Positions 1-13,180 are shown, counted from the stretch's first letter. The stretch: 21,188 nucleotides of DNA from Monoraphidium neglectum (GCF_000611645.1 NW_014013325.1:2349-23536), one strand, 5' to 3'. Numbers and translations: made by a program. Notes: generated from the letters alone by a model not told the origin.

Positions 1-171
1 GGGGGGGGGGGCGGGGTGCAGCTTGCTGCGCGGCGCAGCTTGCTCCGCCTCCGCACGCGTCGCCGATGCGCCTGCTGCACGGCAGCCAGCTGCACAAACA
101 GGCCTGCAGCCGCGCCCGCGCCCGGCCCAGGAGCGCCGCGTCGATGCTTGATCCTTTGCCCCGCCCCTCAG
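1..171. other. 5' edge, probably intron of the first gene
   Basis: The stretch opens with a run of G and stays very GC-rich. It ends in a pyrimidine-rich tract and CAG at 169-171, a good 3' splice site for the exon that follows. Short open frames run through it, but none continues in phase into the next exon in a recognisable way. I treat it as intron of a gene that starts before the window. Confidence 0.4.
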
Positions 172-704
172 GGACAATCGGGACGCGACATACATCACGT
201 CGTGGCCTTTAGTCAGCCTGGACCGCCCCGGTCAGCGGCTGGTCCTGGCGGGCGTCAACCACGCCGCATCAGGGACAGCCAGCTTCTGCAACGGTGAGGG
301 GTGCTTACGGGGCCGGGCCGCTCCGGGCCCGCCCACAGCTCGCCGCTGCTGTGCTGCTGTCGTGCTGTGCTGCTGTCCTGCTGCGTTGCTTCTCTGCTGC
401 GTTGCTTTTTTGCTTCGTCGCCATCAATATTTGTGGATTAGTGCTGTCACGGCACCGCTCTGAAAGAAGCCCAAGAAGATGCACCATGTGGGTTGCACGC
501 CTTTCGCCGCCTCAATCGTGCATCTGCGCCCATGCAGTGGTGGAATCAGCCACCTCTCGAGGATGGAATCGCGCCTGGACGTCAGAGCCGCCGCACACAC
601 AGCTGGCCCACCAAACTTCACCAGCACCTGGCGGCACATCTGACCCTCAGGCATTATCCCGTTCATTGAGCTCTGGGCTGCACACCGTCCGCTGGCAAAT
701 TCCT

Positions 705-745
<41 letters not shown>

Positions 746-2515
746 GGCAGCTACAACCCTCACACCGCCCTTGCAGTTGCGCTGACGGACCCAATCCAGC
801 GGCGCGGCCTGACCGCCTTCGAGGACACCGGGCTGGTCGGCAGCGCGGACCGCTTCCTGAAGGGCACCCCCTACGAGTGGGCGTCCCCGCTGCTCTTCGC
901 GGTCACCTTCAGCCGCGACTGCACAGGCAAGCGGCCGGCGAGCGTGGCCTGCCGCGCGTACAAGCATACCCCCCTTCCGCTCCCGCCAGTAGTCGCAGTC
1001 TCGACGGCGGCGCGCCCGCATCGCAGGGGACACTGCCTTGATGGTCTGGAAAGTGTTGGCTGAGGGCGCCGCGAGCAGGGGCCCCGCTGCGCCTGGCAGG
1101 CTTGAAGCCCCAGCTGCCGCTGCAAAGCAGGACCCGACCCCCTGCCCCTGCACCCGTCGGTACTGCCGCAGGCATCCCATACTGCCTCGGCGTCGAGGCG
1201 GCGCCGCCCGGCGGCGTCAACGCGACTGGCGGCGCGCCCGGCGCCCCGCCGCCGCCCGCGGCGGCCCCGCAGGGGTCGTTCCTGCCATCCCCGCTGCTGC
1301 TTATCGGCCGCGCCTACGCAAACCCCGCCACCGGCGTCGGCCCCGCGGGCGCGTCATTACTCACATTTCACTCCATGGTGATGACGCCCGCTGACGTGGC
1401 GCTGCCCGGCGACTCGCGGCCCAGATACGACTATCGGATATTTGCGACAGAGCCCGGAAAGATCGGCGGGCTGGAAGGCGGCGCGGCGGGGTCCGCGGCC
1501 GCGGCGACTGCCGCCGTGGCGCGGCAGGCGGGGGCGGCGGCGCCGCCGGGGGCGTGCGTGAGGAGCGTGGTGGGGATGGCGCAGTGCGCGTCGGGTTCGT
1601 GGCAGGCCTGCTGCGAGATGTTGCAGGGGTGAGATGTTTGGGGGGTTGAGGTGTCTCGGGGGTTGAGGTGTCTCAGGGGTTGAAATATTCTGGGGGTTGA
1701 GATAGTCCGGGGGTTGAGATATGTTTGAGGTTGAGATGGTTTTGGGGGTTGAGAGGCGCGCGATCGCGGGCGCGGGCGTCGGCATCGCGCGTGGGGCCGG
1801 GAAGGGGGTGTGTGGCTTGCTGGGGTCGACTCAGTGGTCGAGCTGACGGGGCGTAGTTGGGCGGCTGTGTGCAGGCCCTGGGGGCACCATGCATGGGGAG
1901 GGGGAGCCGCATCCCAAAGCCCCCGGCCGTAGGGTGGTGTGACGCAGCGTCAGGAACAGCGCGCTGGCGCCGCCTCTCGTTGCAGGTTGACGGGCCCGGC
2001 CGACCGACCGACCAACAACCGCGTGTCCAAACCGCTCCATCTCTGCCGCAGGTGGGCGGCCGCGGGCTGCTGGTGCAGCCAGGAGGGGGACGTGCTGCTG
2101 GGCTCCATGCCGGCGGTGCTGGGCCGCGCGGTGCTGTCCGCCCTCTCGGCCAGCTGCGGCCTGCCGCAGGCGCCGCGGACTTGCCCGGCACGCTACGGCG
2201 GGTGAGTTGCCGCGCGGGGCGCCGCGTGGCGGCGGCACGGGCCCGCGCCGCGCTTCCGCCTGCCACGCGGTCTGCTGTCTGTCGTATTTGTTCTGTTGTG
2301 AACCGCAAAGCATCCAAGCTGCGCCCACAGCACAGCATTGTGAGCCGCTGCGACGCTTGTCCAAGATTCTTGATGAACATCAGCTGTGCTGGCATCGCCC
2401 TTCAAGACCAATCTGCCCTGTGGCTGTGAGAAATTTCCGCGTTTGGCTTATCGTCACCATTCGTCGAGTATGTAAAGGCTATTACAGGGGGCAGGTCTGA
2501 GGCCGCAGGGGATAA
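172..2515 (+). CDS. Unknown protein with C-terminal eight-cysteine (lipid-transfer-like) module, 5'-partial
   Basis: Inferred exons are 172-293, 777-926, 1172-1628, 2052-2201 and a tiny last exon of about 2509-2515; phases agree at every junction. The visible protein is 294 residues and its start lies outside the window. I do not recognise the N-terminal part, which includes stretches such as ITSWPLVSLDRPGQRLVLAG and RFLKGTPYEWASPLL. A Pro/Ala/Gly linker and a RAYANPATGVGP segment follow. The C-terminal about 75 residues hold cysteines in the order C-x9-C-x7-CC-x10-CxC-x26-C-x8-C. This is the eight-cysteine pattern of plant non-specific lipid-transfer and related helical proteins (established family pattern); x7 before CC is slightly short. 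Such proteins are usually secreted, but any signal peptide would lie outside the window. The intron after position 926 has a GC donor. The last acceptor could instead be 2487, which also gives a stop within a few residues. Confidence 0.6.
708..744. repeat. (CA)n microsatellite
   Basis: Uninterrupted CA dinucleotides lie in the intron at 294-776, about 30 bases before its 3' splice site. In the sense of the gene the tract is CA, not GT. Confidence 0.95.
927..1171 (+). other. Probable GC-AG intron
   Basis: The upstream exon ends ...TGCACAG and the intron starts GCAAGC, which matches the extended GC donor consensus. It ends in TGCCGCAG at 1171. The GC donor joins phase 1 to phase 1 and yields the reading SRDCTGIPYCLG. 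The GT dinucleotides nearby (about 950, 980) are out of phase. Confidence 0.6.
1629..1756 (+). repeat. 17-bp minisatellite starting at a splice donor
   Basis: Seven units of 17-18 bases plus a partial eighth begin at 1629, 1646, 1663, 1680, 1697, 1714, 1731 and 1749. The pattern is TTGAGRT, about five variable bases, then a G run. The first unit begins GTGAGAT and is itself the 5' splice site of the intron 1629-2051. Later units carry TTGAG in place of GTGAG. The G-run end of each unit resembles the GGG exon end before the donor. Confidence 0.85.
2482..2486 (-). terminator. Candidate poly(A) signal TGTAA for the sirtuin gene
   Basis: TTACA on the + strand is TGTAA on the - strand. It is the nearest copy downstream of the sirtuin stop at 3036, implying a 3' UTR of about 550 bases that overlaps the end of the convergent gene. 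The assignment is tentative. Confidence 0.3.
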
Positions 2516-2676
2516 TCCTGGAGGGGGTGCTCCCCTACTTGCAGCACCTGAGCGCCACGCTCCGAGCTGCTGCTGGCCAGAGGCGGGCGTGGGCCCCCGT
2601 ACCCTGGGCGCATGGGCAACAGGGTTGGCGCAGTGTGCCAGGCAAGGCAGCTGCGAGACGACGCGCGTTCCTGAAA

Positions 2677-2681
2677 TGTAA
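2677..2681 (+). terminator. Candidate poly(A) signal TGTAA for the first gene
   Basis: TGTAA is the usual poly(A) signal in Chlamydomonas relatives. This copy lies about 160 bases after the inferred stop codon at 2513-2515, a reasonable 3' UTR length. Confidence 0.4.
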
Positions 2682-3035
2682 TGGACCGTTGCACGCGCGC
2701 AAAACATCTACAGCACATGGCCCGCGCAACAGGAGGTGCCCGTTCCCTGCGAACGCGGACGCGTGCGCTCCTGACGCGCACAGCGTAAGCGCTCCGACTG
2801 GGCAGCCTCCGCGCACGACGCATGGCGCAGGAGGCCGTGTCGCACCCACCACAAGCACTGACAGACCAGGAGATGTGAAGCCAAGAGGGGTTTGAAACAA
2901 TCGCCGCCGCAGAAGAGCTTGCAGCCCTGCTGCCACTAGTGCATCCAGCCGCACGCAGCCCTCGGTTAAAGTTCAATCATTTTCGAAAGATCAATCTCTC
3001 ATCAACCGCTCCCATGACAAAACCCGTCACTCCCT

Positions 3036-6332
<3,297 letters not shown>

Positions 6333-7180
6333 GCTGAGAGGATCGCCTCGGCGGTGTAGATGGCGCCCCTGTCAGGGGAACGCCTTGCAACCACGCTTCC
6401 AAGTCGGCGGTGAAGGGGTTGCTGAGGGTCAGCAACGTGCCGCAGACGACGCGCGTCCCGGGCCAAGAACGGCCGGCGGGTGTGACCGGCAGTGCCGCGG
6501 GTGCCTTGAGTGGAGGCATGTGATGGGACCAGAGGCGCAGTGCTGGACTATCGCATGGTTTACATGCTACAGAACACTGGTCCCCAGGCGCGTTGCGTGG
6601 ACACAACCACTACTGTCGCAATCCCGCATGCATTTCATGCCCGTCTGTGCCCCCCCCCAAAAGGCTTCATTTCGAAATGCCTGTCAGCGCAGCTTATTAG
6701 GGCCCACATATGTTGGACCCATGCTGAAGAGTGGTTTTCAGACGCCCTGGAACTCCATCGCCCGCCCACCAACCGCTGTGCCGGCGCCCATTGCCGGTCA
6801 AGGCAGCTCGGCGACTGACTTGTCCGATATTTGCAGCCTATGGAAGGATCAAGCTTTTACCCATGGTATCGCTGTAAGCCTCGCCCACAGATCTTGAAAC
6901 TCTCCTGCATAATGCTCCCATTAAAAATCCCGCCTCAGAGCAAGCCAGTCCCCGCCAGCTGCCCAGCCGTTCGTGCCGAACAATGCAATCCATGCCAGTC
7001 CAGGAGGCTGGGAGGGAGCACATGCTCAGCAGCGCAGCCGCGCCGCAGCGCGCCCTCGCTTTACGCCGGGCACGCGTCGCGCCGAGGCCGCAGGACGCAC
7101 GGCCGCCCCTGCCGCCGCGACCGCCGGGCGCCCGACCGCGCGCCCTGCCCACGCGCCTGCCTATTGGCCACCTCCGCCCC
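6333..7180. other. Intergenic: sirtuin 5' region and Nopp140-like 3' UTR
   Basis: About 850 bases separate two genes on the - strand. The part next to 7181 should be the 3' UTR of the Nopp140-like gene, and the part next to 6332 the promoter and 5' UTR of the sirtuin. Open frames exist, for example - strand 6606-6286, but none shows a recognisable domain or good splice context. No tRNA or other RNA gene was seen. Confidence 0.5.
6560..6564 (-). terminator. Candidate poly(A) signal TGTAA for the Nopp140-like gene
   Basis: This is the nearest - strand TGTAA downstream of the stop codon at 7181, giving a 3' UTR of about 620 bases. It would leave only about 230 bases to the sirtuin start codon. 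Confidence 0.35.
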
Positions 7181-8958
7181 TTAGTCCGAATCGAACTTGT
7201 AGCTGAAGGTGGCGTTGGAGTCGATCTGGCCGCCCCTGTAGCTGCCGCGCTTCTTCTTGGTCTTCTCGTGCCTGAAGTCCTTGCCGCGCACCGCACCAAG
7301 CACCTGCTGCGCCTTGAAGCCCCAGCCACTGCAAGGGGAGAACGAGGGGTCCGGGTTGAGGGGGGCCGGGTTTGGCGGTGTCGGTCAGGACTCGGGGTGC
7401 GGGGCAGGCGCAAGCGAACAGTGCAGCATGCGGGCGACACAGCGGCAGGGGCGTGCCGACCCTCAAACCAGCCGCGCTCAAACCTGCTGCCGCTCGGTGT
7501 GCAGTGGGCCCCTGGCACGCAGAGCGCGGGGTGCGAAGCCCCAGCCGATGCGATCAGCGGCCGCACCTCTGGCCAAAGGTGTCCTCGTAGTGGTTGCTCA
7601 TGCTGCCCTTCTTCCCCAGCCACTCCTCGTCGTTGACCCGCTTGAACGCCTTTGCGCCCGTCGTGTCGCGGCCCCCGCTCGCGCCGGCGCTCGCGCTCTT
7701 GGCGGTGCCATTGGCGGGGGTCTCGGGCTTGTCGGCGCCGTTGGCAGGGGTCTCGGGCTTGGCGGGGGTCTGGGGCGTTTGCAGTTGCGAGGGAGTTAGT
7801 GTCAGACATTTACGGGTGCTGGCTGGAAAGGGAGTGCGCCGGGGCGCCAGACGGAGGCACCGCAGCTGGACCGGCGCAGCGCCCCCGTGCCGATTGGGGC
7901 ATCGCGGTGCGCCGCAGCCCCAAAGCATTAGGCGAGGATCGGCTTGCCGTCGTTCAACAAGAGCGTGGGCGCACCCGCCACCACAGCTGCCTTACCTTCT
8001 TCTCCTGGCCGTCTTCATCAGAGTCGCTGCTGCTGCTGTCGTCGCTGCTGCTGCTGCTGTCAGCCTTGGCGGCTTTGGTGGCAGGCTGGGCCGGCGCATT
8101 CACCTTTTTTGCGGCGGGCTTCTCCTCCTCGTTCTCCGACTCGCTGCTGCTGCTGTCGTCGCTGCTGCTACTGCTGTCCGCCTTAGCAGCAGGCTTCACC
8201 GCGGGCTTGTCGGCCGGCTTTGCAGCAGGAGCCACTGGCTTCTTGGCGGCGGGCTTCTCCTCCTCGCTTTGCGAGTCACTGCTGCTGCTGTCGTCGCTGC
8301 TGCTGCTGCTGCTGCTGTCCGCCTTGGTAGCAGGCTTCGCCGCAGGCTTGGCGGCAGGCTTTGCAGCAGGAGCCGCCGGCTGCTTGGCGGCAGGCTTCTC
8401 CTCCTCGCTCTCCGAGTCGCTGCTGCTGCTGTCGTCGCTGCTGCTGCTGCTGCTGTCCGCCTTGGTAGCAGGCTTCGCCGCAGGCTTGGCGGCAGGCTTT
8501 GCAGCAGGAGCCGCCGGTTCCTTGGCGGCAGGCTTCTCCTCCTCGCTCTCCGAGTCGCTGCTGCTGCTGCCGTCGCTGCTGCTGCTCTCCTTTGCATTGG
8601 CAGCGGGCTTGGCGGGCACCGCCGCCGCCTTGACCGGCGCCGGCACCACTTGCTTCTTGGCGGGCGGCTGTTCGTCGTCGCTGCTGCTGCTGTCATCGTC
8701 GCTGCTGCTACTGCTGTTGACAGGCTTGGCAGCAGGCTTGGCAGCAGGCTTGGCAGCAACAGGTTTGGCAGCACCAGTGTTGGCAGCCACGGCCTGCTTC
8801 TTGGCGGCGGGCTTCTCCTCGTCGCTGTCCGAGTCGCTGCTGTCATCACTGCTGCTGCTGCTGTCTGCCTTGGCGACAGGCTTGGCGGCTGTCGCGGCCG
8901 CCTTGGACGGCGCCGGGTTCGTGGCGGCCGGCTGCTCATCTTCGCTGCTGCTGCTGTC

Positions 8959-8999
<41 letters not shown>

Positions 9000-9743
9000 C
9001 CGCGGCCTTGGCGGCTGCGTCGGCGGCGGGCTTGGCGGCCGCTGCCGGCTTCTTCGCAGCGGGCTTGGCAGCTGGGGCCGGCTCCTGTGCAGCAGGCTGC
9101 AGCTTCTTAAGGCTGACATCACTGCCGCAGCCGTCATTGGCCGCAGCCTGCTTCGCCATGCGTGCCTCGCGCCGCGCCAATATCTTGGCCCGGCGCTTAT
9201 CCTCCCTGGCTTTCTCTAGCGCCTCCCTCGCCGCGATCTTTGCCTCTTTCGCCGCCTTGCGCTCTGCGCGCCGCTCCTTGCGCTTCGCCTTTATCTCGGC
9301 GTTGGTCAGCGGCACCGCACCCTCCCTTTTTGTCGCCAGCCGGGCTGCGCTCTTCTCCCTTTTCTTGGCTGCCTTCTTCTCCTTCTTGGCCGCCTTTGCC
9401 AACTCCTTCCTCTGCTTCTTGGAGAGCTGTCAGTCAGGATTGCAGGGCAGCCAGGCGAAAGGGCGCAGGGATGAGGTACGGCATGAGCGCGGCGCGCAGC
9501 CAACCTTCGTCGCAGGGCGGCAGCAGCAGCGGCGGCAGCGGGAGTGCAGCGGCGGTCGCATTGGCACGGCAACTCCCAGACGGTAGGCGGCAGGCGAACA
9601 GCATGCTATATGAACACACAACAAGCTTTTAAGGCGCGCTTGTCCTTAGCATGGCTGCGCCGCCGTCACGACGATTGATCGCAAATCACCTGGGGTCCTC
9701 CGGGACTCTCTGGCCCCCGCTTGCGCTTTTTATCCGCAGCCAT
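7181..9743 (-). CDS. Nopp140/SRP40-type nucleolar phosphoprotein
   Basis: Four exons on the - strand: 9743-9690, 9426-7996, 7769-7567, 7328-7181. Phases agree and give 611 residues. The N-terminus is very basic (DKKRKRG, then about 100 residues rich in Lys/Arg/Ala/Glu, likely helical). The middle holds eight Ser/acidic blocks of the form [18 protein letters not shown], separated by Lys/Pro/Ala linkers. The C-terminus has the SRP40 C-terminal signature: [18 protein letters not shown], then [19 protein letters not shown] and an end in FDSD. Family members are nucleolar and Cajal-body chaperones for snoRNPs and RNA polymerase I, heavily phosphorylated by CK2; the blocks are classic CK2 substrates. 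The LisH motif found at the N-terminus of vertebrate Nopp140 is not visible, so it is closer to yeast Srp40 in layout, with an added basic head. The ATG at 9743 is inferred; the frame stays open upstream. Confidence 0.9.
8318..8590 (-). repeat. 138-bp tandem repeat inside the Nopp140-like exon
   Basis: Segments 8318-8455 and 8456-8590 are nearly identical, with only a few differences, such as GGCTGCTT against GGTTCCTT. Each encodes one 46-residue unit: Ser/acidic block plus Lys/Pro/Ala linker. More diverged copies extend on both sides through about 8000-9000. The close match suggests recent unequal exchange. Confidence 0.85.
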
Positions 9744-10822
9744 TACTACTGAGCAAGGTACGAACAGCCTGACGGCCTGGGTGCGAGCGGTGTCCGGGTC
9801 CGCGACGCCACGGGAGGTCTCAGATGTCTGATTTTGGCAGGCTAATAGACCATCAAGGAACTTTTTGAATGACCGTGTCCCACTCACGCGCAAAGAACTG
9901 CTGACGGCCGCCTCCAGAAACCACCGGGCGGCTGCTGCGTTGCACGCCTGCACCGGAATGAAGCATGCGCAGCACCAGTCTGCTCATCTCCTGGAGCACT
10001 GCAGGATGCCCAGTTGTCTGATGTCATGACAGGGCTTCTACATGATCTTGATTATGCAAAGTGCCTGTTTGCCGCAGGCATGAGGGTTGCTCGATGAGGA
10101 TTGGCGGGTGTGCAAGCAAACATTCACAGGGGGAGTCCAGGCCCTTACCATGTGCGGTGTTGGCTCTTGCCGACGTTATTGGACTCACGAGCTGTGACTT
10201 GCAAATACCTCAGATATGATTGTGCATGCACCTGTGCGTGACACATGCAATACCGATCTCATGTCACTGCCTCTCCATCACTTTGCTGAATGGAAAACAA
10301 ATCAACGCTGGCTGCATGCAACACATTTGGGGTGCATGCTTGCAGCCTGGTGCTGTGGGGTCGCCACAACTAATCACACAGACGACGCGTTCAGGCGCGG
10401 CGGTTACCGCCCAGCACAAGGGCGGTGAGAAAGTTATGAAAATTGCAGGTGGTGGGCAACCCGAATACGGGAAGATCTCTCACAAGATTTTGGGGTGACG
10501 CAATGGACGGGCCTGAATAGAACCCGTGCAGTGACAATGCGACTGGTCAAACGGGCGATGACAATGAAGTCAGCAGCACATTTAGCAGCAGATGGGTTCG
10601 AGCATTAACGTGAAGAAGCACTACCTCGTTTGGCATGACATGTGCCGTTGAGCTGAAGTACTGTGGCTCTGTGTGCAGAACAGGCGTCACTTTGTCACCG
10701 CCCCAATCACTCTGCGCCCCGTCAAGGCACACCGTGCGCACCTGCCCAAGTTCGCATCGAGAAGCGTGCTATAGCGCTGTTGAAACCCCACAAACATACC
10801 GCAGATCAGTGTCGTGCTTTCG
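9744..10822. other. Intergenic region between divergent genes
   Basis: About 1.1 kb lies between the start codons of the Nopp140-like gene (-) and the YjbQ gene (+), so it should hold both promoters and 5' UTRs. It is visibly less GC-rich than the genes, especially about 10200-10700. Short open frames are present but lack domains or codon bias. I see no RNA gene or repeat, and no promoter element I would vouch for. Confidence 0.6.
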
Positions 10823-12180
10823 ATGAGAGCCGTCAAGCACAGCGTCTTTAGCTCCCGCGCCGCACAGTTTCGCCCAGTCTTTCGCAATACCTGTGGCTTG
10901 AGGACTATGGCGGCTGCAGGAGCAGGTGCGAGGCGCGTCTTGATCGGCGTCGGCGCTGCGTTGGCGCTCGCCGCTGCCGGAGCAGCGAGCGGCCAGCGCT
11001 CAGCTGGCGCCGCCGCTCCCCATGACAGCTGCCTCAGCGGCGGCGGCGATGCTTCTGACATGGAGGCAAATGCATTAAACGCAGGCCAGCAGCAGCAACA
11101 GCAGCAGCAAGAGGCTCCGGCTGCAGCATGGTGAGTGACGACCAAAGGCGCGCCCTTCACCGGCACCACCTTGCTGTGTTTGAAGCAGAAAAGCCACCTC
11201 GCATAAGCTTCATTGTTGGAAACCCCTTTCTAATCAAGGAAACTTGCCATTGAATAACTCTTTTTGCAGCTGAATTGATTCATGCCCCTTTTCAGACATC
11301 GACATATGCCCTCTCTACCTGCAGGTCCCAGCGCACCATCTCGCTGCCGCAGCACCGCCGCGGCTGCCACATCATCACCAACAAGATCTACGAGGCGGTA
11401 CCTGAGATTGCGGAGTACGAGGTGCGGGCCGGAGATGGCGCGTGCGGCGCCCGCGTCCACGCGTCGCACACACCGGTGACGGCTGGTTGGCACCGAGCCT
11501 CACAGGCCCCCTGTTTCAGAACCTTCGGTCAAATCCGCATGCTCAGGCCCATCAGAGGCCCTGCGACCCCGAGTCTGCCCCCTCTGCCCGACAACGTGCG
11601 CCCTGCTGGTCCCGCTGACTCACTCCACCAGGTGGGCCTGGCCAACATCTTCATCCTGCACACCAGTGCGTCACTCACCATAAACGAGAACGCGTCACCA
11701 GACGTCCTGCTCGACCTCAACGTGAGCTTAATACGATCAGTACACATCGGCCCTTTACACATCGGCCCTGCAGTGCAGGCAGTCCACCTATTCCAGACAG
11801 CACATGCAGCGCAGGCAGTCCAGGTAGCAACCGAGCAGCCTCTGGCTTTGCTGGCAGTACCATAGGAGCGAGACCGTAATGGGGCCGGTTGATTACTGGT
11901 CGCTGCAACGCTGGTGTTGCATCGGCCTGCCCGAGTCCGCCGAGCCCAGCAGCCATGCCATTGTGGCTCTCGGCCATGGTTGCAGGATGCGAGTGCCCCC
12001 GCGTCCGTGCTGCACCCCTACTGCAGGACTCCCTGGACCGGCTGGCGCCAGAGGGCAAGATGTACCGCCATGATGATGAGGGGCCTGATGACATGCCCGC
12101 ACACGTCAAGTCGTCGCTGATGGGGGCAAGCCTAACGGTGTGTGTGTGTGTGTGTGCATGTGTGTGTGTGCGTGTGTGTA

Positions 12181-12230
<50 letters not shown>

Positions 12231-13090
12231 GGGAAAGGGTGCATGGGGGACACGTGCCCCAGGGGCGCCGGGTGCGCACCAGCTTGCGCAAGGGACACGG
12301 GTGTTGCCCTGTGCCACCGCATAACTTCGATCTGCGCTCCTTTGTGACCGCTTCATTAAAATGAGGCGGCGAGTCACCTTCTCGCTCCCCCTCGCGCCCG
12401 CCGCAACAGGTGCCCATCTCCAAGGGGCGCCTAGCATTGGGCACCTGGCAGGTGAGTAGGCGCCCCGATGGGGCGCTGCAACGCCCGCTACTTTGCTGCC
12501 TTGACCTTCTGCGCCCACTGCCGCATCATGCGGCTGAGATACAGTTGTGCATCAACATGTGCACACGCTCTTGTCCATGGTGGGTGGCATCCATGTAGCC
12601 GCTGGTGTACACGCTTAGAAAGCCGCACACACGCACATCCACACACATGTGCACACACGCACACACACACACACACACACGCACACGGCCCAGGGCGTGT
12701 ACCTTAACGAACACCGGGATCGCGGTGGGTCACGCAGCATCGTCATCACCCTGCAGGTGTGTGGGCCGTCACAATTGGGGGGTGTACAATTGATCTCAAC
12801 CAACCGCTGCTGCTGCACGTGCACCTCGCCTCATCAGCGCCGCAGGCGCATGCGTCAAGGCCGCAGACTCGCCATGCCATGTGCGGCTGGGCCCCAGGAG
12901 TGCGGGGCAGGCGTGCTTGCTTTTCTGATGTCAGCATGCCCGCTTGGTGCAGGGCACGCTGTCAGCTGCCCCGCACACACTCTGTTATTGCACCCAACAA
13001 CACGCGCTCCCTGGCCTCCCTGACAATCGTGCGCTGCCGACGCAGGGGCAGAAACGCGCCGACGGCCGCGCCTATGGGCGCTACCGCTGA
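10823..13090 (+). CDS. yjbQ: YjbQ / UPF0047 family protein with N-terminal extension
   Basis: Seven exons: 10823-11130, 11325-11421, 11632-11721, 12027-12137, 12410-12451, 12694-12756, 13046-13090. All phases agree and give 251 residues. The family domain runs from W103 (WSQRTISLP) to the end, about 149 residues, close to the length of bacterial stand-alone proteins. Signature motifs are [11 protein letters not shown] (145-155), H180, EGPDDMPAH (183-191), GTWQ (213-216) and YLNEHR followed by a conserved Arg. Family histidines and acidic residues form a putative metal or active site; E. coli YjbQ has weak thiamine-phosphate synthase activity, but the physiological role is unknown. The first 102 residues are extra: an Arg/Ser-rich start, a hydrophobic Ala-rich stretch (about 41-56) and a Gln run. 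They could be an organelle transit peptide or membrane anchor (inference). A second in-frame ATG at 10907 is an alternative start. The last exon is the least certain; acceptors near 12846 or 12953 are possible. Confidence 0.93.
11089..11109 (+). repeat. CAG/CAA run encoding polyglutamine
   Basis: CAG codons with CAA interruptions encode seven Gln in the N-terminal extension of the YjbQ protein, just before the first splice donor at 11131. Confidence 0.85.
11741..11769 (+). repeat. 15-bp direct repeat in a YjbQ intron
   Basis: TACACATCGGCCCT occurs at 11741-11754 and again at 11756-11769, 19 bases after the splice donor at 11722. A looser repeat, GCAG(T/C)GCAGGCAGTCCA, follows at about 11769-11825. 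Confidence 0.85.
12138..12230 (+). repeat. (GT)n microsatellite beginning at a splice donor
   Basis: About 93 bases of GT repeat with a few interruptions (GCATG, GCGT, GTATGTAT). The inferred donor after exon 4 of the YjbQ gene is the first GT of the tract, so the exact cut is defined only by the reading frame and the family alignment (GASLT then VPIS). Confidence 0.9.
12625..12686 (+). repeat. (CA)n microsatellite at a 3' splice site
   Basis: CA repeat with CG and TG interruptions, ending about 7 bases before the acceptor CAG at 12691-12693 of YjbQ exon 6. It replaces the usual pyrimidine tract. Confidence 0.9.
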
Positions 13091-13156
13091 GCTGGCGCTC
13101 GCGTTGCTCTTGCGCTGCATTGCTTGACAAATTGTGAACTGTGCAATGTGCTCTGG

Positions 13157-13161
13157 TGTAA
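13157..13161 (+). terminator. Poly(A) signal TGTAA for the YjbQ gene
   Basis: TGTAA lies 67 bases after the stop codon at 13088-13090, a plausible short 3' UTR and the best supported poly(A) signal in the window. Confidence 0.55.
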
Positions 13162-13180
13162 CGCCTGGACAATGCTGGTT

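Noticed and set aside
1629..1756. CRISPR-like array
   Set aside because: The units are contiguous 17-bp tandem repeats without spacers, inside a nuclear intron.
2527..2895. Open frame that could extend the first gene (LQHLSATLRAAAG...)
   Set aside because: It is out of phase with the preceding exon, crosses the candidate TGTAA at 2677 and turns into low-complexity sequence. A short terminal exon fits better, although this is not certain.
7594..9586. Very long + strand open frames (over 540 and 640 codons) across the Nopp140-like gene
   Set aside because: They are antisense shadows of the repetitive Ser/Ala/Lys codons, giving Leu/Ala/Gly-rich nonsense. The - strand encodes a recognisable SRP40 C-terminus with matching introns.
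12106..12720. Open frames rich in Cys/Val or His/Thr over the microsatellites
   Set aside because: They are translations of GT/CA repeats and cover splice sites of the YjbQ gene.
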